Origin: CAWJKP01 sp963843465 | GTDB lineage: Bacteria; Planctomycetota; Planctomycetia; Pirellulales; Thermoguttaceae | DNA: 64,000 nucleotides | Direction: 5' to 3' | NCBI GenBank assembly: GCA_963843465.1 | Contig: CAWJKP010000001.1 | Coordinates: 620,001-684,000 of the forward strand | Shown: positions 9,563-19,537 of the stretch, one piece after another | Layout of the letters: every line of letters begins with the position of its first letter | Numbering within the stretch: position 1 is the stretch's first letter | The notes under the pieces: generated by a model | What the model saw: the letters and a program-made list of their open reading frames with translations, nothing else | Told to the model about the DNA's origin: nothing | The model's database searches: none | Program-made: the position numbers and the translations under genes

Positions 9563-10882
9563 ATGATGGAACAGAACGCGCCGCACGACAAAGCGTTGCG
9601 TTCGCGACGTCGCTTCCTGAAAAGTTCCCTTGGCGCCGCAGCGGCCGCCGTGGGCGAGCTGGCGTGGGCGCGCACGGCGCACGCCGCGGGGAGCGGCGTG
9701 ATCAAGATCGGCCTGATCGGGTGCGGCGGCCGCGGGAGCGGGGCAGCCGCCAATGCCATGAACGCCGGCAAGGACGTGCGGCTCGTGGCCATGGCCGACA
9801 TCTTTACCGATCGCCTGCAAGGCGCCCGCGGGCAGCTCAAGAAGTCGTACGCCGGGCAGGTCGCAGTCGACGACGATCATTGCTTCATCGGCTTCGACGC
9901 CTACGAGAAGCTGATCCCGAGCGGCGTCGACGTGGTGCTCTGTGCCGCGGCCTCGCACTTTCATCCGCTGCACCTTAGCGCCGCCGTGGCCGCCGGCAAG
10001 CACGTCTTCTGCGAAAAGCCGCACGGGCTCGACGTGCCGGGCTTGAAAATGGCCATGGCCGCCGCGGAGGAGGCACGCAAGAAGCGCCTGTGCCTCGTCT
10101 CCGGGCTGTGCTGGCGCTACGACCCGGGCGTTCGTGAAGCGATCGAACGGGTGCGCGGCGGCGCGATCGGCGAGATCGTGGCGATTCAGGAGACGTACAT
10201 CGGCACTCCCTATGTGCTCCGCGAGCGCCGGGTCGAGTGGAGCGAAATGGAATACCAGTTGCAGAATTGGTATCACTTCAACTGGCTCTCCGGCGATCAG
10301 ACGGCCCAACAATTGGTGCACAGTCTCGACAAGGCCTCCTGGGCGCTGGGCGACAAGCCGCCCGTGAAGGCCTGGGGGCTGGGCGGGCGGCAGGTGTGCG
10401 TGGAGGCGAAATACGGCGACCTGTTCGACCATCATGCCGTAGCGTTCGAATATGCCAACGGCGTACGCGTGTTCGGCTTCTGCCGCGACATGCTCGGCTG
10501 CTACAACGAGACGTCGGACGTGATCCTCGGCACCAAGGGACGTGCGATCCTGCCGAGCAGGCCGCGGATCGAAGGGGCGAATCCTTGGCGCTACGAAGGG
10601 CCCAAGCCGAGCATGTACGACGTCGAACACAAGGAACTATTCGACGCCGTCCGCGGCGGACGAATGATCCATAACGGCGATTACATGTTCACCAGCTCGA
10701 TGCTGGGGATCTTGGCGCAAATGGTCTGCTACACGGGCCAAGAGATCACCTGGGAGCAGGCGATGAGCTCGGAGTCGAGTTTTTCACTGCCGCGTTATGC
10801 CTGGGACGCCGAACCGCCCGTCAAGCCTGACGCCAACGGCCGCTATGCCTCGGCCATGCCCGGGACGACGAGGTTCCGGTAG
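9563..10882 (+). CDS. Tat-exported Gfo/Idh/MocA oxidoreductase, 439 aa
   Basis: The ATG at 9563 is chosen over an upstream in-frame TTG because CCGGAG is then 6 bases away. RSRRRFLKSSLGAAAAA is a Tat signal. The Rossmann motif IGLIGCGGRGSGA follows, then the conserved CEKPHGLDVPG containing the EKP lysine, and a C-terminal substrate domain. NAD(P)-dependent sugar dehydrogenase activity is expected; the exported form may carry its cofactor through the Tat pathway already bound. It closes the plus-strand run that starts at 3968. The next gene, at 11027, converges on it. Length is normal for the family. Confidence 0.92.
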   Translation: MMEQNAPHDKALRSRRRFLKSSLGAAAAAVGELAWARTAHAAGSGVIKIGLIGCGGRGSGAAANAMNAGKDVRLVAMADIFTDRLQGARGQLKKSYAGQVAVDDDHCFIGFDAYEKLIPSGVDVVLCAAASHFHPLHLSAAVAAGKHVFCEKPHGLDVPGLKMAMAAAEEARKKRLCLVSGLCWRYDPGVREAIERVRGGAIGEIVAIQETYIGTPYVLRERRVEWSEMEYQLQNWYHFNWLSGDQTAQQLVHSLDKASWALGDKPPVKAWGLGGRQVCVEAKYGDLFDHHAVAFEYANGVRVFGFCRDMLGCYNETSDVILGTKGRAILPSRPRIEGANPWRYEGPKPSMYDVEHKELFDAVRGGRMIHNGDYMFTSSMLGILAQMVCYTGQEITWEQAMSSESSFSLPRYAWDAEPPVKPDANGRYASAMPGTTRFR

Positions 10883-11026
10883 CTCGTATGGTCGAAATAC
10901 TGCATCGGCACATAAGTATAGACAGACCAGCAAGTTGCGGGCGGAAGCCGGCAACACGAAAATCGGTGGACTAGCGCAGTGGATAAATGGTCTTATGCGA
11001 GATCCGCTACCGAAACGAGCACGGGA

Positions 11027-12064
11027 TCATGGATGGGGACAGATCTTGACGAACTTCTGGATCCGCCGGCCCATGATGTCGCCGGCATAGAGGTTGCCGT
11101 GAGCGTCCAGGGCGATACCGTGGAGCCAGTTGACTTCGCCGGGCTGTTCGTTTCCGTCTTTTCCCTTGGGGAACGTCCACAGGCTTAGGACCTTGCCTGA
11201 AGTGTCGAACTTCATCACCACCTGGTCCTTCGGCGGGCAACTCAAACAGGTCTGCTCGCCGATCCACGGCATGGGCGAGGAACCGCAGGCCCAAATCTCG
11301 TCGTTCGCGGTGATGCAAAGTCCCCAAGGCACGAGGAGATTGCGCCATTCGTCGAGGAGCTTGCCCGTCTCGTCGAACACTTGGATGCGCACGTTGTTGC
11401 GGTCGGCCACGTAGAGCCGGCCCGCTGAGTCGCGCACGATCGAGTGCGGCAGGCTGAATTCTCCCGGCGCGGTCCCCAGCTTTCCCCACTGCTTGACGAA
11501 CTTGCCGTCGCGGTCGAAGTGGACAATCCGATCGTTGCCGTAGCCGTCGGCAACGAAGACGTCGCCCCCGGGCGTGATCGCCATGTCGGTTGGCTGGTTC
11601 AGGTGCGTCCGGTCGCAGCCGGGAGTTGCGGGGGTACCGAGTGTCTTGAGTAACTTTCCCTCGACGGTAAATTGCAACACAACGTGGTTACCGACGTCGG
11701 CGACCCATACGTTGCCTTGAGGATCGAACCTGAGGAAATGGGCCATGCGAATGCTGCCTTCTCCCCATGCCCGGATGAACTTGCCGCCCGCGTCGTACAC
11801 CTGGACAGGCGGATTAGCACGGGTGAAAATCCACACGCGATCCGCCTTGTCGACGGCGACGCCGGGCATCTCGCCCCAGGATACGTTCTCGGGCTTCTGT
11901 GGCCACTTCGGGTCGACCTCGTACACGGTCGCCAGGTTGACGTGTGGATAGGTCTTTTGCGGCGTTGCCGCCTCCAGCAAGCTGCCGTGCAAGGCCGTCG
12001 CGAGGGCTGCAGTCGTCAAAACGATGGCAAGGGGTCGCCGTCGGCCGGATGATCGGGAATGCAT
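11027..12064 (-). CDS. Secreted NHL-repeat beta-propeller protein, 345 aa
   Basis: A signal peptide (about residues 1-33) is followed by six or so NHL blades, seen in repeated pieces such as GVAVDKADRVWIFTR, GNVWVADVGNHVVLQF, GDVFVADGYGNDRIVHFDRDGKFV and GRLYVADRNNVRIQVFDETG. The insert CLSCPPKDQ lies between blades. NHL propellers bind ligands or proteins, and a subset (peptidyl-hydroxyglycine amidating-lyase type) are enzymes. No lyase site can be assigned, so a binding role is the safer call. The gene stands alone on the minus strand, converging with the oxidoreductase gene. Confidence 0.88.
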   Translation of the reverse strand: MHSRSSGRRRPLAIVLTTAALATALHGSLLEAATPQKTYPHVNLATVYEVDPKWPQKPENVSWGEMPGVAVDKADRVWIFTRANPPVQVYDAGGKFIRAWGEGSIRMAHFLRFDPQGNVWVADVGNHVVLQFTVEGKLLKTLGTPATPGCDRTHLNQPTDMAITPGGDVFVADGYGNDRIVHFDRDGKFVKQWGKLGTAPGEFSLPHSIVRDSAGRLYVADRNNVRIQVFDETGKLLDEWRNLLVPWGLCITANDEIWACGSSPMPWIGEQTCLSCPPKDQVVMKFDTSGKVLSLWTFPKGKDGNEQPGEVNWLHGIALDAHGNLYAGDIMGRRIQKFVKICPHP

Positions 12065-12281
12065 GGTTCGATCCCCTAAACGAGTGATAGCGCTCCAGGC
12101 AGGACGTCCACTTGGTTGTCCCGGCCACGAGGATGTAGCCGATCAACGGGCGGTTGCCGCTGTGGAAGTTGTTCAAGTTGCTCTCTGACGAACCCTCAGC
12201 GGATGCGGTCTTTACTAGGCTAGCCCTCCGGCTCGCAAAAAACAAGTGAGGGAGTCGTTGCCGGCCACTACCAGGGGCTGG

Positions 12282-13977
12282 TTACTGGGCCTTGATCTGG
12301 CCGTCGCGAGTGATTGCCTCGGCCGCGGCATAGGCTGCGGTCCCCGCGGTATCCACGGGTCCTTGGAAGCCGGGGCCTCCGGCTGCCACATAACCTCGGC
12401 TGGCTCCGCTGGCATCGGGGCTGACCCAGAACGCATAGAGCGAACCGTTGCGGAGATGAAAACGCAGCCGCACCGGCTGGTCGGCCAGGGATGACAGGTC
12501 GTCCACGCCCCGGAACTTGACCTCGGCGAGGGTCTTGTCTATCGTTACCGGTAGGCAGTTGGCCCGGGTAAATGGCGGGATCGCCTGTCCTTGGCCGTCG
12601 AGGATTTCGACCGCGAGCTTCCCGCGATCGGCCGCCACGTTTACGAACAGGCGTTTCCCATGGAAGCGCACGGGGCGGGTGGTGAGACGTTCCGGGCGTC
12701 GCGCCGGCATCCATCGATGCGAAACCGTCGCGCCGCAACACGGCCAGGCCGGTGTTGGCGTTGCCGTCCCAGAACTCGCTGCTGAGCGCCCGGCCGCTGA
12801 AGTAGAAATAGAGTTTTTCGCCGACGACGAGGCACCCGCCGCCGGCCGATTGTACGTTGCCCCAGTTCCAGGCGTCTTTGACGGGGTTGACCTGCAAGAA
12901 CGGGCTGCGGTCGGGGCGGTGCCAATGAAAACCGTCGCGGCTATAACCCAGCAAAACCTCGTTGCGCTTGTGAATTCCCAGTTTCGCGCAAGTCCCATTC
13001 TCGGGTCCCTGCCAGATCGAGAAGAACCCCAGCAGGAGGCTTTCGTAGGCGACCGCGTCGAGGTTGTACAACTGCGGCGCGATGGCCCCGTACTGAGGAT
13101 CCGGATGATGGGGGTCGAGACGGTCCGCCCCGGCCCACGGCACCACGTCCTGGCTGCTCCACGTCAGTGCTTTCACCAGGTCGGGGTGCTCGCGGTAGTT
13201 TCGCGTCCTGGGGATGCCCCCGTTGCGAAGGCTCAGCACCCAGACGCGGCGAAACGGATTGTAGAAGAAGGTGCTGCGGTCGCCGCACGGCGGTGAAGAG
13301 GCCACCGGGATCGACCAGTGAATGCCGTCCGGCGAGACGCGCAATACCAGATGCCAGAACTTCTTTTGCCGGTCCACGGTCGCCGTCAGCATCTTGTAGC
13401 GCCGCTGGGGATCTTTTTCGTTGTGATCCAGCCAGACCGTGCTCGAATCGCGTTGTCCCTTGAGCACCACTCCGGTGCCCGGCTCGACGTCCAGCACGGG
13501 TTTCTCCCAATGTATGCCATCCCGCGACTGGGCATAGCAGGTGGAACTGAACAGCCCTCCCATGTACCACATACGGAACCGCTCGACCGACGGCTCCCAC
13601 CACACCCCGTCGCTGAACACCATGGCCGACGATGCCCTACCTTGCCTGTCCCAGGGCTTATCAGGCTTGAGCACCGGATTGGCCGGGGCGTATTCAGGGT
13701 AATGGAAAGCTCGCTGGAGGGTAGTTTCTTGGATGAGAAAATCGTCAACGAACAGTTGCCGGCCCACATTGATGGGAATCACCTCCGGAGGCCGCTGGAG
13801 ATATGGCACCGGCGAAGGCTCTCGCGTCAACGGTTCGACCGGCGGCCAGTGCACGGGCAGGAGGACGCCATTGCAGAGCACTTCCCCTTGGGGCTCTTGG
13901 CCGGAAGAGGCCGGAAGACTCCCTGCTATGACCACAACCAGGAACCAAGCAGACCTGATGGATGCCTTGCCGCTCAT
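12282..13977 (-). CDS. Secreted glycosidase-like five-bladed propeller protein, frameshifted
   Basis: The ATG at 13977 gives a signal peptide (SIRSAWFLVVVIAGSLPASSG). The protein then runs through LFVDDFLIQ, DGVWWEPSVERFRMWYMGG and DGIHWEKP. These features match planctomycete proteins related to GH32/GH43 five-bladed propellers. The frame shifts near 12695-12708; the C-terminal beta-sandwich (RFHGKRLFVNVAADRG to the stop at 12282) is in another frame. Joined, it is about 560 aa. The start overlaps the stop of a small upstream ORF as ATGA, indicating translational coupling. Hydrolytic residues cannot be placed with confidence, so the substrate is unknown. Confidence 0.75.
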
Positions 13978-14156
13978 GGCACCTGCTCGATCGGATGACC
14001 GACCCGCCTTGCGGTCATGTCTGCCCAAAGTTGAAGTGGCTTGTCGATGATGAAGATACGGTTCAACTTGTCCAGAATCCGGAACATTTCCTCGGAAGAA
14101 TCGACGTACTGGAGAATCGTTTGGTACTGCGCTCCGCTGACCAGCAGGCGCAACAA
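13974..14156 (-). CDS. Small unrecognised protein coupled to the downstream gene
   Basis: The 60-residue frame (TTG start) has a protein-like composition: amphipathic SSEEMFRILDKLNRIFIIDKPLQLWADM. Its TGA overlaps the ATG of the following gene (ATGA), typical of translational coupling. The frame stays open upstream to about 14320 without a normal start. It reads through a Cys-x-x-Cys pair (CGLCK) and HPGAIR, so the true protein may be about 100 aa with a lone zinc-knuckle half, its start lost to an indel. I do not recognise the family. A 9-bp GC hairpin at 14285-14309 lies in this extension. Confidence 0.5.
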   Translation of the reverse strand: MLRLLVSGAQYQTILQYVDSSEEMFRILDKLNRIFIIDKPLQLWADMTARRVGHPIEQVP

Positions 14157-14309
14157 CTGGCACTCCTTGATATCTCGACGACTGGGCTCTGAGATCAGGT
14201 CGAGCTCTTCACGTTTGCAAAGCCCGCAGCGTATCGCCCCAGGGTGCTCCCATTGTAGCTTCTGTCGCGGAACATTATAAGGTGGCAGCCCCCCAACAAT
14301 GGGGGCTGC

Positions 14310-14955
14310 ACAGGAGGGTGGGGGTGCTCACGACCGGGTCGCGGAATCTGGATTTCCCGGGCGATGTTTCAATCCCAGAATCCCATAATCTCTAACGGAA
14401 TCCCCTGGGGCTCGGTTCCATCCAAAAGGACTCTCCAATGGAAACAGGTCGGTGTTCTTGATGGCGAGGGGCGGCAGGCATAAGCCGGTCATGCCCAATG
14501 CCCAGCCGAAAAACCCTCAGGCTTTTGGACTCCAGCGAGGAGGTCCGGTCGCCGAACCTGGGGCTGCCGGTGATGCGATGTCGGGTGGCTGCAAGGGACG
14601 GTGCGGCGGCAAGCGTGAGCCATCAAGCCTGGCAGGCAGCCAAAAAAGGCTTAGACTTTTGGACTAAATTGCCCCAACGGTGGGGATGGTCTTGCGGTTC
14701 GGGAGCCCGGGGCCTTGGATGGCTCGGGGATGGGATTGGAGTTTCATGCCAAGGGTTCGTAAGTGGGCGATGACGGGCGGCGAGAGGAGGGAACCTACGG
14801 CGGCAAGCTGAACCGCACGTCCCTGAAGCATTGCGTGACGATGATGCAGCGGCTGCTCCCGGCGCTGTTGCTGGTGTGGATCGACCACGGTGCCGACGAG
14901 GACTGGGGGCCGATGTGCTATCCGCCCGTAAAGACGCTGCGGGGGCCGGTGGTCG
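14310..14955. other. Region with no supported gene
   Basis: Open frames on both strands are GC-driven and lack start signals or motifs. Two short related phrases (CAGGCTTTTGGAC near 14519 and GGCTTAGACTTTTGGAC near 14648) repeat about 130 bases apart. I see nothing else; it may hold unrecognised gene remnants. Confidence 0.5.
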
Positions 14956-14957
14956 AA

Positions 14958-15133
14958 AGCGGGAGGCCAAGGAGTCCAAGATAAGTCAAGCGACGGCGTA
15001 CCATTTGCGAAAGGTGTATCGGATGGATCAGGCAAGAGTCCGACAGATTCTCTCACAACTGAAGAAGGTTGCCAGTGAGTCCCTTGAGTCAGAGACGATT
15101 GACTTCAAGCAGTTCCGGACCGAGCGAGATTTG
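14958..15133 (+). pseudogene. C-terminal fragment of an unknown protein
   Basis: The plus frame ending at the TAG... region near 15133 reads KISQATAYHLRKVYRM, then RVRQILSQLKKVASESLES and ETIDFKQFRTERDL. This is charged, helical and unlike the neighbouring GC-driven shadows, so it is probably a real but truncated C-terminus. No start codon fits and the upstream sequence changes character abruptly. The family is not recognised. Confidence 0.35.
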
Positions 15134-15380
15134 TGTGATGGTGGCTGTCGTGGTCGAGCCCGAGAATCCGGTCGATGAACGCCCGCCAGCACTCGCGGTT
15201 GGGTTTCGGCTCCCGCTTGCACGAGTCCCACTGTCCGTAGAGGGAGTTAGAGGCGATCCAGAGGCTAACCAGCCCCAGGTCGTGGTCCTGCCCTTCCGGC
15301 ATTTCCTCGACGCGGGCGATCCAGCTACAGGCACGGTGGAAGCGGATACCAGAGACCACTTGGCCCGCCGAAGCCCGGCC
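15105..15380 (-). pseudogene. Fragment of a HEPN-like (Apea-type) protein
   Basis: The minus frame reads FHRACSWIARVEEM, then DHDLGLVSLWIASNSLYGQWD, then ECWRAFIDRILGLDHD. The LWIA-N-LYG-WD pattern is characteristic of a group of HEPN-like hypothetical proteins common in planctomycetes; HEPN domains are often RNases or linked to defence systems. Only about 70 of the usual 200-300 residues remain and the end is frameshifted, so it cannot be functional as written. The assignment rests on pattern memory alone. Confidence 0.4.
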
Positions 15381-15584
15381 AAGCCCCGCCGCCGTTTACG
15401 CCACGTTGGGCTAAGGGCGGCTGGTTGGCCTGGGGGCCCCGCCCAAGTCCGCCGGAACGCAACCGCGGCCAACGTGGCGGCCCCGGCCCCTAGCCCCGCT
15501 GCGGCACGCCGTGGGGTTACGGCACCCCGGCTGCCCGCGCCGGCCCAAGGCAAGACGCGGCTCTTCAGCGGCGAGGTCGAAGGC

Positions 15585-17009
15585 TTACCGCCAGGTCAGC
15601 TTCCCGGTGGGCACCTGTGGGGGTCGCGGCACGGTGATCACCTTCAACACCGATAGCTGCGGTACCAACAGCACCGGGCCAACCGGCACGCCCCCCTGCC
15701 AGGCATAGAAACCGTAAGGGCCCTTTCCCGTTTCCTCCCAGATCTTTCGGGGCTCTTCCGGCCGGCTGAAGTCCCAGAGCTGCACCGCGTCGAAGTAGTT
15801 CTTGACGTAGAACCAGGGCCCGTCGGGCCAGCAGTCGACCGTTCCGTCGGGACTTCCCTTGTACGGCAGACGCCCGAGGAACTTGGGACGGCGCGGGTCG
15901 CGGGCGTCGATCACCTGCGGCGGACCGCTCCCGTAGCTCGTGACGACTGCAATCCCGCGGGCCGCCGTGAGGGCGTGCCCCTGGGCGGTCCAGAACCACT
16001 CGCCGCGGACCGCAGAAAGTTGCGGGTGCTGCATTTTCGAGAGCAGGACCGGCCGCTTGGGGTCGGACACGTCCCACACCAGGAACACGGCCTTGCCCTT
16101 CTCCCCCTCGGTGATCGCGTACAGGAGCGGGCCGTCGCCGAACAGCCCGTTCACTTGCCCCGTGTCCAGCTCCGTCATCGGATAGACCGTCTGGCTGAGC
16201 ACCTGCGGATGGGCGGTGCCGGCCATGTCGGCAATCGTCAGGCTGACCGGTCCCCTGCCGCTCTTCGGGCCCCCGCGCGACCCATAGAGACGAGTCCCCC
16301 AGGCGGTATCCAGCAGGGCCTTCTCCCATACCTCCCGCGGTTTGCCGGGGTCGCTGAAGTCAATGAACTCGGTTTGGTTGTTGGTGGTCAGCATGGCCTG
16401 GTTGCCGCAGACGGCCCGCACGAAAAACCAGCGGTGGTTGAACCAGTTGCGCAGGTGCTTGGGGGCCAGGGGATCCGAGAAATCGAACCATTGCCCGAGG
16501 GTCGAGCTGGTGTACATCGCCTTGTCGCCCCAGGCCGCCACGCGGTTCCCTTCGAAGGCCAGCGGCACGCTCACGAGCACCTTGGGCCGCAAGGGGTCGG
16601 AAAGATCCACAAAATGGATCCCAAAGCCGAAACCCTGCTCTTTGATGAGGACCACGTTCTGCTGGACCGGGTGCGAAATCAGCTCCATGTCGCGGGTCGG
16701 AAAGCCGGGGTCCCACGTGCCCGCTGGCTTGGGGTTTGCCGGGTCGGAAAGATCGTAGATATCCAGGCGGGTGCCGTCATAGGTGTCGATTTGCCCCGAC
16801 CCGCGGTTCTTGGGCAGCACCGACACGTAAGCGTACTTGCCTTTGAAAAGGCTCAATCGCGAGGCCTCCTCCGCCGCTTCCACCGGGGCCGAAAGTGCCG
16901 CTTTTCCCCCGGAAACGTCCAGGATCTGCAGGCGGTTCTTTCCGTCCGGACCCGGGTAGAGCAAGACAAACCGCTTGCCGGGCACGAGCATCTCGACGCG
17001 GATGTTCAT
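15585..17009 (-). CDS. LVIVD-type beta-propeller protein (C-terminal part), 474 aa
   Basis: Repeated blades of the LVIVD kind are visible: YDLSDPANPKPAGTW, VDLSDPLRPKVLVSVPL, FDFSDPLAPKHLRNWF, WDVSDPKRPVLLSKM and DARDPRRPKFLGRLP. The first residues MNIRVEMLVPGKRF overlap the stop of the upstream frame (ATGA). They lack a signal peptide and read like the middle of a protein. It is likely that 15585-18039 was one gene of about 810 codons now split by indels. LVIVD propellers are secreted binding modules without assigned chemistry. The gap to the next gene on the left is empty. Confidence 0.75.
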   Translation of the reverse strand: MNIRVEMLVPGKRFVLLYPGPDGKNRLQILDVSGGKAALSAPVEAAEEASRLSLFKGKYAYVSVLPKNRGSGQIDTYDGTRLDIYDLSDPANPKPAGTWDPGFPTRDMELISHPVQQNVVLIKEQGFGFGIHFVDLSDPLRPKVLVSVPLAFEGNRVAAWGDKAMYTSSTLGQWFDFSDPLAPKHLRNWFNHRWFFVRAVCGNQAMLTTNNQTEFIDFSDPGKPREVWEKALLDTAWGTRLYGSRGGPKSGRGPVSLTIADMAGTAHPQVLSQTVYPMTELDTGQVNGLFGDGPLLYAITEGEKGKAVFLVWDVSDPKRPVLLSKMQHPQLSAVRGEWFWTAQGHALTAARGIAVVTSYGSGPPQVIDARDPRRPKFLGRLPYKGSPDGTVDCWPDGPWFYVKNYFDAVQLWDFSRPEEPRKIWEETGKGPYGFYAWQGGVPVGPVLLVPQLSVLKVITVPRPPQVPTGKLTWR

Positions 17010-18039
17010 CCAGTCTCCCTTCCGCTCGGCGGCGCAAGCTGCGGCAAGGGGACCGTGCGCACGATCTTCCAGGCCGCCGGTCCGCCCCCCAAGTCGATCA
17101 GGGCGATGTTCTGATCGGCCAGGCGGAACCAGTCCGGGCTGGCCGGGCTGTTGTGATCGAAACGGTCGGCCAAGTACCGCCGCACGTCCGGCTTCACGTT
17201 CTCGGTCACCTCGGTCATCTCGTCGGGCAGCTTGGAAACGTCGAACACCCGCGGCCCGCGCGGATCGTCTGCGCGCCCTTCTTCGCCTGCCACACCCCCA
17301 CGAACCCCGGGGCGATCACGTCCACCCAATCGTATTCCGGCAACAAGGACTTCACGAGCTTCATCTTGGCCGGATCGTGCAGGTCCAGGAGCACGAGGCC
17401 CCGCCCGGTCGTGCCCATCAGCGCCCAGCCCGAATCGAGCAAAACAAAGCCGTGGGCGAAGTTCTCGACCGCCAACTCGCCGACCTTCGCCGGGGCAGCC
17501 GGATTGCCGGCGTCGTAGGCCCAAACGTGGAAGGAACTCTCCCAATGGCTCAAGAAGAGTGTATTGCCGCGCCAGCGGGCGAAGGCGCAGTCGCCGTGGG
17601 TGCCGCGGAAGTTGGCCACGACCTTGCTCTCGAACCTCGCCGGATCATCCCCGGGGAAGAAGCGGACTCGCCCGGTCCGCGGATCGACCAGCACGCGGTT
17701 GGGCGGGCACTGCGGCGCCTTGCCCCAGTCCGAAAGGTCGGCCGCCAGCGGCCGCAACGGCTCGCGCCGGCCCATGCAGTGCGCGCATTCCATGCCGAAG
17801 AGGCTCGCGCCGTCCGCGAGGATATCGTAGCCATCGGGCTTGCCGGCCAGCGATTCCACCTGGGCCGCCGCGAGCGGTTTTCCCCGGACGATTTCCGGCG
17901 CCGGACCGCCCTGCAGCTCAAAAGCCCCCGGCGCCTCGGGCACCGCCTTCAGACCGGTCCCGGCCACGGCCACAGCCGCGCTGAGACAACAAGCGGCGAC
18001 GAGCGCCGCCAGAACTGGAGCAGAACTGCGTTTCGGCAT
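17006..18039 (-). CDS. N-terminal part of the LVIVD propeller protein, frameshifted
   Basis: It begins MPKRSSAPVLAALVAACC with a clear Sec signal, then a Cys-rich GMECAHCMGRREPL followed by the first blades (FLSHWESSFHVWAYDAGNP, LVLLDLHDPAKMKLVKS). CxHC is near but not equal to a haem CxxCH. The frame breaks near 17262-17275; the downstream piece GPRVFDVSKLPDEMTEVTEN continues in another frame to the TGA that overlaps the next ORF. Together with 15585-17009 it probably formed one secreted protein. Indels rather than design explain the split. Confidence 0.65.
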
Positions 18040-18231
18040 GGCTGCACTCCTCGGGCGATATCAGGCACGTCTTGCCTCTCTTACCGGACGTGAGGTCATC
18101 CCGCACTCAGGTCGTGCCCGATTCTAGCCGGAAGCGTGTTCTCGCGAAAGTGGGGCTTGGACGGGTAGCGGCTTTTGCCCGGCCGGTTCTGCCACAATCT
18201 TGGATTTTCCTTCGCCAAGGCCGTCCCGAAT

Positions 18232-18613
18232 CCGGCACGGAGGCGGCCACCTGGTGACCGAGGTAGCAGGGGTCGTGCAGGTTGTGTCCGTGGCTCAACA
18301 TGGTCTCGACGAGCTGTCCGAAGTGGTCGGCCAGGACGCGGCGGCCGGCGGCCGAGCCAGTTGGCTGTTGAATCGCCGCCTCGGCAAGCCGCATGTTTTC
18401 CGTCGGCTCATGCCACGGCAGGACCTGCCCTTGGGATGCCTGCGCCTTGGTAAGGTGATCGGAAAGCAGATCGACCAGCCGGTGACCGGCGTCGCGCAGC
18501 AACTGTGGATCGTAGGCCAGCTCAACTCGCTGCCGGGCCTCGCAAATGCCAGCAGCGTCCGTCAGCTTTGCGCCCGCTGCCTCATGCGGCGGATCATTGC
18601 CCTGAGTTCTCAT
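18232..18613 (-). pseudogene. Truncated group II PLP-dependent decarboxylase
   Basis: From MRTQGNDPPHEAAG the frame resembles the N-terminus of diaminobutyrate/aromatic-amino-acid-type decarboxylases: YDPQLLRDAGHRLVDLLSDHL, then LHDPCYLGHQVAASVP, where the family has HPxYLGHQ. The catalytic domain with the PLP lysine is absent; sequence after about 18232 is unrelated. The start is 35 bases after the FMN-reductase stop on the same strand, so the two may once have been co-transcribed. Only about 125 of the usual 480 residues remain. Confidence 0.65.
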
Positions 18614-18647
18614 CAAGCGTTCACGCTTCTCTCCGCCAACCATTGGG

Positions 18648-19279
18648 TTATCGGCACTGTTTACCTTCGGCCTCGACAGGCACCTGCCGGACTTCGTGAT
18701 CAGCCGCGATTGCCAGTCGCTTCATCAGCCAGGCCATGTTCCGAGCGAGATTCTGCACGGTGTCCATGCCCTCCGCATCATTTCGCACCTCGCCCTTTTC
18801 GCGGCCGAAAGCCACATTCCAATAAGTGGAGCCGGGCACAATCATCTCGCTGATCAGAAAGAAGTAGTTCAGTTGTGCGAAGGTGAAGTTCTGACCGGCA
18901 CGGCGGGCGACCACAATCGCCGCTCCCACCTTCCGTCGCAGCAGTTGCGGATACTTTCGGGCGACGTAGCCAACCCTATCCAGCAAGGCCATGATCTGCG
19001 GCGTGGCTGACCCAAAGTACACTGGTGAGCCGATCAAGATGCCATCGCTCTGGGCGAACTTGTCCAGGATTCCCTCAAACGCCGGGTCTTCCTGGACGCA
19101 CCGCATTGTATCCGACGCAAAGCAGCCCCGGCAGGCCACGCAAGGCTTGATCGGTCGATCGGCCAGAGAGAGAACTCCGTCTGCAACCCCTCGACCGCCA
19201 GAACTTCCAACGCCACGTTCACCAGAATATCGGTGTTTCCTTCGCGCCGCGGACTGCCTGAGATACCCAAGACTTTCAT
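18648..19279 (-). CDS. Flavodoxin-like NAD(P)H-dependent FMN reductase, frameshifted
   Basis: MKVLGISGSPRREGNTD is the FMN-phosphate-binding start of this family. After an indel near 19140-19160 the frame resumes with KPCVACRGCF, then DGILIGSPVYFGSATPQIMALLDR and the C-terminal helices. Such enzymes reduce quinones, azo compounds or metal ions with FMN; the CxxC pair is typical of the iron-sulfur-flavoprotein-related subgroup. Joined length is about 210 aa, normal for the family. It is cytoplasmic. It lies directly upstream of the decarboxylase fragment on the same strand. Confidence 0.8.
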
Positions 19280-19325
19280 GTCTGTCTCCTCAGTTTCAGA
19301 TTCTCACGTTGGGCCAACAACGAAG

Positions 19326-19537
19326 TCACGCAGATGTTTCCATCAGTCTTTGCAAGGTCTTCTCGATCATTTCCTTGCGGGCCAACCCCTCCCGCCACTC
19401 CTGCGGAATCCCCGACTCGCCCCAGTACGCTCCGGCAAGCTGGCCGCAGACGGCCCCGGTGGTGTCAGCGTCGTCGCCCAGGTTCACGGCCCGCAGCACG
19501 GCTTCCCGGAAGTCCTTGGTGTCATGGTGTCAAGGCG
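19326..19537 (-). pseudogene. C-terminal fragment of an ADP-ribosylglycohydrolase
   Basis: On the minus strand the frame reads FREAVLRAVNLGDDADTTGA, then QLAGAYWGESGIPQEW and a helical tail ending at the TGA at 19326. GDDADTTGA is the dinuclear Mg site of the DraG/ARH family, which removes ADP-ribose from proteins or nucleic acids. Everything upstream of this motif is missing: the fragment abuts the end of the 19530-20177 gene. It is therefore a broken remnant, about 65 of the usual 270-300 residues. Confidence 0.75.

Noticed and set aside
17760..17800. Possible cytochrome c haem site in the LVIVD protein
   Set aside because: The sequence is CAHCMG, without the His of CxxCH at the right place.
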